Part shown: positions 16,828 to 25,062 of the stretch, piece after piece | How the letters are laid out: each line of letters opens with the position of its first letter | How positions within the stretch are numbered: the first letter of the stretch is position 1 | Assembly (NCBI RefSeq): GCF_036237315.1 | Contig: NZ_CP108356.1 | Span: forward strand, 558,001-622,000 | Direction: 5' to 3' | Length of the DNA stretch: 64,000 nt | From: Streptomyces sp. NBC_01351 | GTDB lineage: Bacteria; Actinomycetota; Actinomycetes; Streptomycetales; Streptomycetaceae | Translations under genes and position numbers: made by a program | The notes under the pieces: model-generated | The model's database searches: none | What the model was told of the DNA's origin: nothing | Seen by the model: only the letters and a program-made list of their open reading frames with translations

Positions 16828-19800
16828 CCGGTAGCCGATGTTGAGCTCCGCGACCGAGGTCCACGGATTGCCGCCCACCTCGCTCGTGGCCCTGAGCCTG
16901 ACGTAGCGCGCGGCGCGCGGTGCGAAGGAGACGTCCTGCTGGGCGGTGGTGTTCGGGAAAGTGCCCGAAGCGGCGGCGGTCCCCCAGTTCACGCCGTCGG
17001 TGGAGGTGAACACCTGGTAGCCGGCGATGCGCCCGTTGGCCTGCGTCTGCCGGGGCAGGTAGTGCAGGGCCGAGACGCCGTACGAGGCTCCGAGGTCGAG
17101 GGTGATCTCGTGCGGCATGGGCGCGGTGGCCGCGTACCACTGGGTGTGCCAGATGGTGGCGGCTTCCGCGTCCAGGACGTTGGCGGCGCTGCCGTTCTCC
17201 CCGACGGTCTCCTGGCTGTCGACCGCCTTCACGCTCATCTGTCCCTGGGGTACGAGCAGTTCGCCGCCGCCTCCGGTTCCGAGGTCGTCGATCGTCAGGT
17301 CGTCGAGGATCAGGTCGGCCTCGTTGTGGGAGCCCTCGGGGGTGATCTTCCGTACGCCGATCCAGGCGTCGGCCCCGGCCGTGAAGGTGGTGGTGAAGGT
17401 GGTGGGCGTACGGGCCTGGTTCAGCGCGGCGGTGGTCTCGGTGGAGCCGGAGCCGGTGACGAACTGGTAGTCGCCGCTGAAGCCGGTCTCGTAGGCGAAG
17501 CTCACCCGGTACGAGCGGCCCTGGGTCAGGCGCAGGGTCTGCGGGAGGGTGCGGTAGACGAGTCCGGTGCGTTCCTCGTGCGCTTTGAGCGAGTTCTGGC
17601 CGCTGATCACGTCGTCGACGAGCTTCCCGTTCCAACCGGCCTGGGTGTACGGGGCGTTGCGCTGGGCGATGTGGGTGCGCGGGTCGGTGGCCGAGCCGCC
17701 TGCCCCGCCGAACGCGAAGGGGCCCCAGCCGGCGTCGACGTTCTCGAAGTCCTCGGCGAACCAGTGGCCGCCGAGCGGGGTGCGGGCGGAGGGGACCACG
17801 CGCACGTCGTCGAAGTAGACGGTGCCGGTGCCTGATCCGGCGGCCGCGGACAGTTTCAGGGTGGCGGTGGACTGCCCGGCGGGGACGTCGAAGAACACCT
17901 TCATGCGCTGCATCCTGGTGCCGTTCTTCTCGCTCCCGCCGAGGCTGTTCGTCAGGGTCGAGGAGTCGGCGTACACGGAGGCGGCGCTGCCGCCGGCCGG
18001 GGTGACGGTGAGAGTGGCGGCCCGGCCGGTAGGGGTGAAGACCCAGACGGAAGCGGCGTAGGTGCCGGGGGCGAGGCCGGTGAGCTGCTGGGAGACGGCG
18101 GGGGTGGCGCCGGGGGCGAAGGTGAGTTCGTTCTGGCCCTGCGCGTTGCGGGCGACGGCGGCGCCGGTCCCGGTGACGGTCCAGGCGCTGAGGTTGCCCG
18201 CATAGAAGGAGGGGTCCTTGACGGGGGTCCCCTCGCCCCACTTGGGGTCGGGTTGGGCGGGGGCCGCGCCGTTGGTGACGACGTACGCGGTCTTGGCGGT
18301 GGCGCTCAGGGTGACCGCGTTGCCCGCGCCGACGGGGAGGTCGCCGACCAACTGGCGCCCGGTGTCGGTGAGTCGGTACAGCTTCGGCGCACTCCAGCCG
18401 GCGGGGAGGGTCCAGGTGGTGGATCCGCCCTTGTCGTTCCAGTGGTAGAGCTTGCCGTCGCGGGGCAGGAGGTAGGCGTCACCGGACAGGACGGTGCGGC
18501 CGCCCGTGCTGATCTGGCGCTTGTTCCCGGCGGTGGTGACGGTGGTGCCGTTCGCGAGGGTGACGGTGTCGGCGGTCCACTTCACGATCGGGGATTCCTG
18601 CAGGTACTTGGTCGGCAGGTTGATCCCGAAGGTGGTGTTCTGGAAGGCGGTGAAGTCCTTCTTCCCCTGCCAGCCCTCGTAGGCGGTGATCTCGGCGCCG
18701 CCGAGCAGCGGGTTGCGTGCGATCCAGTCGTCCTTGGCGTGGTTGGCGACGAACCGGGCGATGGTGGAGTGGATGCCCTTCAGGTCGCTTCCGCCGTAGT
18801 TGACGTCGGTGGCCCAGTGGTGCCAGAGAGACTGTTCGGTGAGTGTGTTGGGGAATTCCGTGGTCAGTTGGAAGCCGAGGCCGGCGATCTCGCGCTGGAG
18901 TTTGCGCGAGACGTAGCCGTCGCCGTACCAGACGTCCACGTAGAGGAAGTCGAGCCCGGGGGCGGCGGTCTTGAGGTCCTGGAACCGCTTCAGCCGTTCG
19001 CCCGACTGGCCGTCCTTGCGGGTGTCGACGTAGTAGGACTGGTCGAGCCAGTCCCAGCCGAGTCCGCCGCTCTGGTGGGCCGGGTCGAAGGTGGCGGAGA
19101 CCGGGTACTCCTCGGTGGCGTTGACGTGCACCCCGAAGTCGGCGTTGTAGGCGTGGCCGGCGGTGGTGAGGGTGTTCAGGTCGACGGCGCCGCCCAGTTT
19201 GGAGCCGATGTTCTTGTAGTCCATGTGCGCGGAGTCGTGCCCTTCGGAGGCGTAGCCCTTGAGGAGGACGAACTGGCCGAGGCCGTCCGTGGCGAGGCTC
19301 ACCCGTTTGGTCTCGTCGAGGGTCTGCGCGAAGGGATGGGTGGCCTGGGAGGCGAAGTTGAAGGGGATCCGCTGGACGACCCGGTCGGCGGTCTGCTGCC
19401 AGCCGGTGGGCGGGGTCCAGATGTCCCGGTAGGCGACGGCGGCGTCCTGCCAGTCGACGACGGAGTCCGCGTTGCGGTCGGCCGTGATCGCGATACGGGC
19501 GTACGGGAGCGGCTCGGTGTCGGTGTCCGCGGCGCCCGCTGCCCTGTGGAGCCAGGCACCGCTCCACAGGCCGGCGCGGCGGTAGGCGCCCTTGTCGGTG
19601 ACCCGCTTGCTGATCCTGCCGTTCTCGCGTGCGGTGCCGCCGGAGGGCTGGTCGTAGAGGGAGTTGGAGTCGATGGCGGCGGCCAGCTTGCCGGTGTTGG
19701 CCAGGCCGTGCATCACGGTGGCCGCGGCGGAGTCCACGGGGGTACTCGCGGTGACGGGGGTGAAGGTGTCCCCGGTTCCGGTGGTCGCGGTATGCATCTT

Positions 19801-20286
19801 CGCGGTGGCGAGGGCGGCGCCCGGCTGGTCGCTGCGGACGCTGACGAGGTGGTGGTCGGGGATCGCGAAGCTGCGTACGCGCAGCGCGGGGGTGTCCTCG
19901 ATGGCGGTGACCTTGAACTCAACGGTCGAACCGGACACCGAGATACGGGATCTGACGGTGACTCCGGAGAAGGTGAGCACGTAGTCCACACCGGAGGCGG
20001 AGGGGCTGGAGGTCACGGTGGGCGTGTAGCCGGTCCCGTTGACAAGTACGGTGCTCAGCGGGTCCTCGTTGCCGTGCAGTACGTCCCCGGTGGCGCGCCG
20101 GGTGTAGCCGATGACGCGGGGGAAGCCGCTGTCCACGCTGACGGACAGCTCGGGCGAGGTGATCGTCACGGGCGCGGCCGCCGCGGCGGGGGCGGCGGGC
20201 ACGGCCACGACCAGCGTGGCGACCAGACCGGCCAGCGCGGCCGCGGCCGGCCAGAGGGGCCGGAGCGGCCAGAGAGGGGTGCGCAT
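16822..20286 (-). CDS. GH101 endo-alpha-N-acetylgalactosaminidase, secreted
   Basis: A 1154-residue secreted glycosidase. A signal peptide (about 1-38) precedes a beta-sandwich region, then the GH101 barrel (about 300-620). The nucleophile Asp451 lies in LDFLYVDVWYGDGY, and Glu477 in QLTTEFPN fits the acid/base; in the pneumococcal enzyme the pair is likewise an Asp and a Glu on adjacent strands. C-terminal modules include a carbohydrate-binding beta-sandwich region (about 720-990) and an F5/8 type C-like domain at about 1010-1150. The family releases the core-1 disaccharide from Ser/Thr-linked O-glycans (mucin-type). The ATG at 20286 has GGAGG upstream. It is transcribed alone. Confidence 0.88.
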   Translation of the reverse strand: MRTPLWPLRPLWPAAAALAGLVATLVVAVPAAPAAAAAPVTITSPELSVSVDSGFPRVIGYTRRATGDVLHGNEDPLSTVLVNGTGYTPTVTSSPSASGVDYVLTFSGVTVRSRISVSGSTVEFKVTAIEDTPALRVRSFAIPDHHLVSVRSDQPGAALATAKMHTATTGTGDTFTPVTASTPVDSAAATVMHGLANTGKLAAAIDSNSLYDQPSGGTARENGRISKRVTDKGAYRRAGLWSGAWLHRAAGAADTDTEPLPYARIAITADRNADSVVDWQDAAVAYRDIWTPPTGWQQTADRVVQRIPFNFASQATHPFAQTLDETKRVSLATDGLGQFVLLKGYASEGHDSAHMDYKNIGSKLGGAVDLNTLTTAGHAYNADFGVHVNATEEYPVSATFDPAHQSGGLGWDWLDQSYYVDTRKDGQSGERLKRFQDLKTAAPGLDFLYVDVWYGDGYVSRKLQREIAGLGFQLTTEFPNTLTEQSLWHHWATDVNYGGSDLKGIHSTIARFVANHAKDDWIARNPLLGGAEITAYEGWQGKKDFTAFQNTTFGINLPTKYLQESPIVKWTADTVTLANGTTVTTAGNKRQISTGGRTVLSGDAYLLPRDGKLYHWNDKGGSTTWTLPAGWSAPKLYRLTDTGRQLVGDLPVGAGNAVTLSATAKTAYVVTNGAAPAQPDPKWGEGTPVKDPSFYAGNLSAWTVTGTGAAVARNAQGQNELTFAPGATPAVSQQLTGLAPGTYAASVWVFTPTGRAATLTVTPAGGSAASVYADSSTLTNSLGGSEKNGTRMQRMKVFFDVPAGQSTATLKLSAAAGSGTGTVYFDDVRVVPSARTPLGGHWFAEDFENVDAGWGPFAFGGAGGSATDPRTHIAQRNAPYTQAGWNGKLVDDVISGQNSLKAHEERTGLVYRTLPQTLRLTQGRSYRVSFAYETGFSGDYQFVTGSGSTETTAALNQARTPTTFTTTFTAGADAWIGVRKITPEGSHNEADLILDDLTIDDLGTGGGGELLVPQGQMSVKAVDSQETVGENGSAANVLDAEAATIWHTQWYAATAPMPHEITLDLGASYGVSALHYLPRQTQANGRIAGYQVFTSTDGVNWGTAAASGTFPNTTAQQDVSFAPRAARYVRLRATSEVGGNPWTSVAELNIGYRP

Positions 20287-20462
20287 GGGGCCTCCGGGAG
20301 TCGGCGCTTCCTGGGCGGAAGACCGCTCACGGCGAAGACACCCCGAACGGTCCGCTCACTGGTCTGTCAGCTTGCGGACCCGTGCAGGGCAAACCCATGG
20401 ACAAAGCGGAGCGCCGTCCTGGACTTACGTGCCGGGCGGCTGTCCGGCAGGGATACCGGGGA

Positions 20463-20837
20463 TCAGGTGGAAGCGGGGACCAGGACCACGGCCGTCCCGT
20501 ACGCGCACACCTCGGTGCCGACGTCGGCGGCGTCGGTGACGTCGAAGCGCATCATCAGCACGGCGTTCGCGCCGCGCGCCTTCGCCTGCTCGATGAGCCG
20601 GTCCATGGCCTGGTTGCGGGTCTCCACGAGGGTCTTGGTGAGGCCCTTGAGCTCGCCGCCGATCATCGACTTCAGGCCTGCCCCGATCTGGCTGCCCAGG
20701 TGGCGGGAGCGCACGGTGAGGCCGAAGACCTCGCCGATGACCTGCTCGACCCGGTATCCGGGGACGTCGTTGGTGGTCACGACGAGGATGCCGGTCTCCT
20801 GCGCGCCGGGACCGCCGCCGTAGTCTTCGATTCCCAT
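20463..20837 (-). CDS. YbjQ/UPF0145 family protein
   Basis: A 124-residue protein of the YbjQ family of unknown biochemical function; the proteins form oligomeric rings. Family segments are visible: VVTTNDVPGYRVEQVIGEVFGLTVRS, GGELKGLTKTL and ARGANAVLMMRFDV. The ATG at 20837 was chosen because conserved sequence begins shortly after it and GGGTG lies upstream; an in-frame start 12 codons earlier is less likely. The gap to the GH101 gene (20287-20462) shows no gene. Confidence 0.88.
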   Translation of the reverse strand: MGIEDYGGGPGAQETGILVVTTNDVPGYRVEQVIGEVFGLTVRSRHLGSQIGAGLKSMIGGELKGLTKTLVETRNQAMDRLIEQAKARGANAVLMMRFDVTDAADVGTEVCAYGTAVVLVPAST

Positions 20838-20914
20838 GGCACCCACTCTCGCCCGGCCCGCCCCCTCCCGCATCCGGAGACCGGCGACCGGGCGCCCGGC
20901 GGTGGGCTCCGCTC

Positions 20915-21586
20915 TCAGCCCGTCCGGGCGACCATGCCGAACTCGTGGGCCAGGACCACGGCCTGGGCGCGGCTGGCCAGTGCCAGCTTGCTCATGCAGC
21001 GGTGGACGTGCGTCTTGACGGTGGCGCCGCTGAGCACGAGCCGCACAGCGATGTCGGCGTTGGAGAGGCCCGCTCCGACCAGGCCGAACACCTCGCGCTC
21101 GCGCGGCGTCAGGGTCTCCAGGCCGGGGTGGGTGGCCCGGGCCGCGACGGGGACGGCGTAGGCGTCGATCAGCCCGCGCAGAGCGCGGGGGCTGAACAGC
21201 ATCTCGCCGGCGTGCACGGTGGCGATGGCGGCGAGCAGCCGGTCGGGCGGGGTGTCCTTGACGAGGAAGCCGCTGGCGCCGACCCGGAGCGCGCGCAGCA
21301 CGTACTCGTCGGAGTCGAAGGTGGTGAGCACGAGCACCTTGGGCCCGCCCCCGGCGGAGTCCGGCCGGCCGGCCGCCACGATCCGCTCGGTGGCGGCGAT
21401 CCCGTCGGTGCCCGGCATCCGGATGTCCATGAGGACGACGTCGGGCCGCGTCTCGGCGGCGAGCCGGACGGCCTCCTCGCCGTCCTCGGCCTCGCCGACG
21501 ACCTCGAAGCCCGGCGCGGCGGTCAGCAGCGCGGTCAGGCCGGATCGGATCAGGAACTGGTCATCGACGACGAGTACGGACGTCAT
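20915..21586 (-). CDS. NarL/LuxR-type response regulator
   Basis: A 223-residue response regulator. The receiver domain has Asp8/Asp9, phospho-acceptor Asp54 in VVLMDIRMPG, Thr in LTTFD and Lys in VKDTPP. The C-terminal LuxR helix-turn-helix (LTPREREVFGLVGAGLSNADIA) covers about 150-210. It is the partner of the histidine kinase immediately upstream, whose reading overlaps its start. Two ATGs (21595 and 21586) follow AGGAGGGG; the second has better spacing and gives the usual family N-terminus, but the choice is uncertain. Confidence 0.93.
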   Translation of the reverse strand: MTSVLVVDDQFLIRSGLTALLTAAPGFEVVGEAEDGEEAVRLAAETRPDVVLMDIRMPGTDGIAATERIVAAGRPDSAGGGPKVLVLTTFDSDEYVLRALRVGASGFLVKDTPPDRLLAAIATVHAGEMLFSPRALRGLIDAYAVPVAARATHPGLETLTPREREVFGLVGAGLSNADIAVRLVLSGATVKTHVHRCMSKLALASRAQAVVLAHEFGMVARTG

Positions 21587-22787
21587 CCGCGTCATCCCCT
21601 CCTGGCCGCGGTACGGGGACCCGCAAGCTGACTTCGAATCCGCCCTCGGGCGCGGCCGCGGCGGTCACCGTGCCGTGGTAGATCGTCGCCCGCTCGCGCA
21701 TGCCGATCAAGCCCTGACCGGTGCGTCTTCCGGGGCCGGCCGGTGCGGGGGCCGGCGTCCGCCCGCTCCCGGCGTCCTTGACCCGTACGCGCACCTCGTC
21801 CGCGCCGTAGTGGACCCGGACGGTGGTGGGCGCCTGCGGGGCGTGCTTGATCACGTTGGTGAGGGCCTCCTGGACCACTCGGTACGCGCACAGGTCGATC
21901 CCCGGCGGCAGTTCGTACGCCGCGCCCGTGACCCGTACGTCCACCGGCACCCCGGCCGCCCCGACCCGTTTGACCAGCTCGTCCAGCCTGCCGAGCCCCT
22001 GCACCTCGCCGCGCGTCCCTTCCGGGTCGGAATCCGGCCCCTCCTCGCGGAGCACCACCAGCATCCGGCGCATCTCGGCCAGGGCCTCGCGGGCGCTGTC
22101 CCCCACGGTGCCCAGGGCCCGGCGGGCGGTCGGCGGGTCGGAGGAGAACACGTAGGAGGCGAGCCCCGTCTGGACGGAGATCACCGAGACGTGGTGGGCG
22201 ATCACGTCGTGGAGTTCGCGGGCGATCTGGATGCGCTCCTCCATGACGGCCCGGCGGGCCTTCTCCTCCTGCTCCAGCCGCAGCCGGCGGGTGAGATCGC
22301 GCAGCCGCCGCGAGCCGTCGCCCGCGACCCAGCAGACGACCGTGGCGACGGTCACGAAGGCGGCGCTGATCGCGCCGCCGCCCGGCTCGGCGAGCCGCGT
22401 GCCCCACAGGAGCACCGCGAGCGTGGCGGCCGCGCACCTGAGGGACAACCGGCGGGGGCGCAGTGAGGCCACCGTGTAGAGGGCGGTGAACATTCCGCAC
22501 ACGGCGACCACGTGGTAATAGCCGAGGGTGAAGTAGGTGCCGACCCAGAGTCCTGTGCTCACCATGACCGCCAGGGGGTGGCGCCGGCGCAGCACGAGCG
22601 GCAGGTAGACCGCGGCGATCAGGGCGTAGGCGAGGGCGTCGGTCTCCCGCCAGTAGCCCTCCGGATCCGGCCAGTTGTGGAGCAGCGTGGAAGACATCCA
22701 CAGCGAACCCACGGCCCACACGATCTCGCCGACCACGGGAAGCACGGCTCGGAGCCGAACCGTTGCCGAATGTGTGGCCAAGTGCAC
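21561..22787 (-). CDS. DesK/NarL-family sensor histidine kinase
   Basis: A 408-residue sensor kinase. Residues about 12-155 form four to five membrane helices with short loops. The dimerisation and phospho-acceptor segment ARELHDVIAHHVSVISVQ places His193, and the ATP-binding domain has the N box in VVQEALTNVIKHA and a G box in GQGLIGMRER. The GTG at 22787 has AAGGGGG six bases upstream and replaces longer possible readings. The end overlaps the response-regulator start by about 26 bp, so translation is coupled. A near-perfect 20-bp palindrome lies 13 bp upstream of the start. Confidence 0.92.
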   Translation of the reverse strand: MHLATHSATVRLRAVLPVVGEIVWAVGSLWMSSTLLHNWPDPEGYWRETDALAYALIAAVYLPLVLRRRHPLAVMVSTGLWVGTYFTLGYYHVVAVCGMFTALYTVASLRPRRLSLRCAAATLAVLLWGTRLAEPGGGAISAAFVTVATVVCWVAGDGSRRLRDLTRRLRLEQEEKARRAVMEERIQIARELHDVIAHHVSVISVQTGLASYVFSSDPPTARRALGTVGDSAREALAEMRRMLVVLREEGPDSDPEGTRGEVQGLGRLDELVKRVGAAGVPVDVRVTGAAYELPPGIDLCAYRVVQEALTNVIKHAPQAPTTVRVHYGADEVRVRVKDAGSGRTPAPAPAGPGRRTGQGLIGMRERATIYHGTVTAAAAPEGGFEVSLRVPVPRPGGDDADDVRTRRR

Positions 22788-22800
22788 GTCACCCCCCTTG

Positions 22801-22820
22801 TGTACACCCATGGTTGTACA
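22801..22820. promoter_or_regulatory. 20-bp near-perfect palindrome upstream of the sensor kinase
   Basis: TGTACACCCATGGTTGTACA matches its own reverse complement at 18 of 20 positions, with TGTACA at both ends and CCATGG-like centre. It begins 14 bp upstream of the kinase GTG and is a good candidate binding site for the response regulator or another dimeric repressor. Confidence 0.6.
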
Positions 22821-23169
22821 GGGCCGCCCCCCTCGGGGGTAGCCGGATTTCAACCCGTGGATGGGCGCGGCCCAGGTCGCCCGGCCCGTACGTTTACCCA
22901 CGCCGGTTCACCGGCCGGCATCGGCCCAGTCCCCCCGGGGCCCCCGCAGCGCGGCCGTGCCCGTTCGGGGGCGGGCACGGCCCCGCTTGCCTGCACACGC
23001 GCATCGCCCGCATCGTTCCACGCCGCCGATTGGGCATATCGGGCTAAACGACGGTGCGCCACCGGAAGGGTTGGCTCCGCTCTCGTCATAGTCGTCCGTG
23101 GCAACCGCCCGGTTGCCGTCCCGTGCCGCTCCGGCGGCCGGGCGGACGTCTTCGTAGAGGAGCCGGCTC
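22821..23169. other. non-coding gap between divergent genes, with one hairpin
   Basis: No gene is supported here. It holds a hairpin GGCCGTGCCCG (22953-22963) pairing with CGGGCACGGCC (22972-22982), plus GC-rich sequence. The last bases carry the ribosome site (GAGGAG, seven bases before the ATG) of the SH3 gene. Promoters for both divergent genes should lie within it, but none is clear enough to place. Confidence 0.6.
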
Positions 23170-23625
23170 ATGCTGAAGCCCACCAGGACCATCCTCGCTC
23201 TCGCCACCGGAAGCCTGGTGCTCGGTCTGGTCGGGGCGGGCACCGCGGCCGCGGAGGACGACGGGTTCCAGACCTCGGCCCGCACCTACGGCAAGGTCGT
23301 CTCGAAGGGCCCGCTGAAGGTCCGGAGCGAGCCGACCACCCGTTCGCGGCTCGTCGGCCACCTGTACCCGCACACCAAGGTCGAGATCGACTGCAAGAAG
23401 CGCGGCGAGAAGGTCGACGGGAACCACCTCTGGTACCGCCTCGCCGAGCCGAACGGCAGCATGGAGAACGGCGATTCGGAGAACGGCACCGGGCACAACG
23501 GCGACTGGCAGAACGGTGACTGGCAGAACGGCGGCGGCTCGGACGACCGCAAGGCCTCCTACTCGAAGCGCTGGGTCTCCGCCCGCTACGTCCAGAACCT
23601 CGGCCACGTGAGGTACTGCCGCTGA
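23170..23625 (+). CDS. secreted bacterial SH3-domain protein
   Basis: A 151-residue exported protein with a signal peptide (cleavage near TAAAED) and one bacterial SH3-like domain (about 40-145): LKVRSEPTTRSRLVGHLYP is the standard opening and SARYVQNLG the closing strand. Between strands there is an unusual hydrophilic insertion of about 45 residues with repeated NGDWQ/NGDS/NGG units. Two Cys residues (near 75 and the C-terminus) may form a disulphide. Such domains often bind peptidoglycan or metal-free peptides; the ligand is unknown here. Confidence 0.82.
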   Translation: MLKPTRTILALATGSLVLGLVGAGTAAAEDDGFQTSARTYGKVVSKGPLKVRSEPTTRSRLVGHLYPHTKVEIDCKKRGEKVDGNHLWYRLAEPNGSMENGDSENGTGHNGDWQNGDWQNGGGSDDRKASYSKRWVSARYVQNLGHVRYCR

Positions 23626-23644
23626 GCCGTAGGGCCGCTCCAGG

Positions 23645-23992
23645 TCACTCCTGCGGGCGCACGGCACGCGGCCCCACGCACCGCGCGCCGTGCGCCCGTA
23701 CCCGCGCCCGCAGCTCGCGGTCGGCGGTGACCACCACGACGTCGCGCCCCGCGAGGGCCGCCGCCAGCTCCACGATCCGGTCGTCTCCGCTGCCGGGCGC
23801 CGAGTCCACCCGTACCCCGGGAACCGACTCGACGCCCCGGGCCGCGCCTTCGACGACGAGGACGATCTCCTCGCCGGCGTCGCGCGCGGCCAGCCGGTCG
23901 CGCAGCCGCTCGGCCGCACCCCGCCGGTCCCGCCACCAGCCGTCGGGCACCGAGCCGACGACGTTCGCGGCGTCCACGATCAGCACGCTCAT
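23645..23992 (-). CDS. NYN/PIN-like nuclease-fold protein in the RNA-repair operon
   Basis: A 115-residue protein with the NYN (YacP-like, PIN-related) pattern: VLIVDAANVVG with Asp near 7, GSGDDRIVELA near the middle, and VVVVTADRELRARV. These acidic residues match the metal site of PIN-fold RNases, so it may cut or bind RNA. The ATG at 23992 was chosen because conserved sequence starts there (GTGGGG just upstream); the longer upstream reading is a shadow of the kinase gene. It follows the Pnkp-like gene by 32 bp and closes the ligase-kinase operon. Nuclease activity is inferred. Confidence 0.72.
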   Translation of the reverse strand: MSVLIVDAANVVGSVPDGWWRDRRGAAERLRDRLAARDAGEEIVLVVEGAARGVESVPGVRVDSAPGSGDDRIVELAAALAGRDVVVVTADRELRARVRAHGARCVGPRAVRPQE

Positions 23993-24024
23993 CCCCACGG
24001 CCTTGTGCCCCTGTGCCCCGGCGC

Positions 24025-25059
24025 CTAGAAGTCGCCGTAGTTGACCTGCCAGGTGGGCAGGCCCATCCGGCGCCAGACCGCGACCACCCGGTCCCGGTCG
24101 TCGAGCGACACGCGCACCGCGTACCGGTGGCGCACGTGCGCGTCGAAGAGCTCCGCCTTCACCACGTCGTCGCGGCGCGTGTCGCCGGCCGCGCGCATCC
24201 ACAGCTCGTCGTACGGGACTTCGTGGCGCGCGAGCCAGAGCTCGGTCTGCGGCCGGTGCTCCTCGCTGCGCCCCGACAGCAGGACGATCACGTCGCCGTC
24301 GGCGCGCCGGAAGGCGTCCAGGGCGCGCCGGACCGGCTCGTTGAGCAGGTCGAGCTCGCAGCGCGAGAAGTCGTACGGCCCGCGGTCGCCGGTCAGCGCG
24401 AGGGTTCCGTCGATGTCGCACATCACCGCGCCGGGCAGCGCCGGGTCGGGGACGTACTCCGTGACCGGGGGCACGGCGGCCGCGCCGGAACCGCCGTTCA
24501 TCCATTCCGAGGTCAGCCGCCAGCCGCCCTTGCGGGCGTGTCGGTGCTTCTCGGCCAGGATGCGGATGATCTCCTCGCCGACCTTGCGCTCCCGGGCGGC
24601 GTCCCGGCGCAGGCACTCCTCCAGCGGCACGTCGGTGAAGTCGTGCACGACGAAGGTCGCGAGGCCCCCGACGGCGGCCTTGAGCCGCTTGGGGATGTGC
24701 TTGGTCAGGTGGGTGTTGTCGACGACCACGTCGAAGCCGCCGTCGACCGCCGCGCGGACCGCCGCGTCCTGGACCGCCAACACCGTCTGCTCGTGCGCGA
24801 AGCCACGGCCGCGCTCCGGGTCCGGCAGGTCGAGCATGCTGCGCAGGTCGTCGAGGTTGACGCGGCGCATGCGGCCGCCGGCCTCGGCCTGGAGGGCGCG
24901 CGCGGCCATGGTCTTGCCGGAGGCCGGCAGGCCGGTCATGACGTGCACGACGGGCAGCCGTTCCTCCTGGGCCACGGCCTCAGCCTCAACAGCAGTCACG
25001 GCTTCGGCTTCGGCTTCGGTCGCCGCCTCGGTCGCGGGTGCGGGTGTCTCCTCGGACAC
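24025..25059 (-). CDS. T4 Pnkp-like polynucleotide kinase-phosphatase
   Basis: A 344-residue two-domain end-healing enzyme. After an Ala/Glu-rich N-terminus of about 34 residues, the kinase domain has the P-loop GLPASGKT (43-50), the NLDDLR segment (Asp71, Arg73) and DNTHL. The C-terminal part is an acyl-phosphatase of the HAD type with CDIDGTL (Asp215, Asp217) and LLSGRSEEHR. This order, kinase then phosphatase, matches T4 Pnkp, which converts 2',3'-cyclic-phosphate and 5'-OH ends to 3'-OH and 5'-phosphate. The GTG at 25059 lies three bases after the ligase stop with GAGGAGAA upstream, so it is co-translated with the ligase. Confidence 0.88.
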   Translation of the reverse strand: MSEETPAPATEAATEAEAEAVTAVEAEAVAQEERLPVVHVMTGLPASGKTMAARALQAEAGGRMRRVNLDDLRSMLDLPDPERGRGFAHEQTVLAVQDAAVRAAVDGGFDVVVDNTHLTKHIPKRLKAAVGGLATFVVHDFTDVPLEECLRRDAARERKVGEEIIRILAEKHRHARKGGWRLTSEWMNGGSGAAAVPPVTEYVPDPALPGAVMCDIDGTLALTGDRGPYDFSRCELDLLNEPVRRALDAFRRADGDVIVLLSGRSEEHRPQTELWLARHEVPYDELWMRAAGDTRRDDVVKAELFDAHVRHRYAVRVSLDDRDRVVAVWRRMGLPTWQVNYGDF

Positions 25060-25062
25060 GGT

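Noticed and set aside
15722..18241. Very long open frames opposite or across known genes (for example 15722-18241 minus, 18253-20823 plus, 4521-7052 minus, 40087-42429 minus)
   Set aside because: They are Arg/Gly/Pro-rich or otherwise lack family motifs and lie opposite strong genes. In high-GC DNA, third-position bias leaves such shadow frames open.
22953..22982. 11-bp hairpin in the gap before the SH3 gene as a terminator
   Set aside because: It lies between divergent genes, so no transcript needs ending there. It is recorded only as a structure within the gap.
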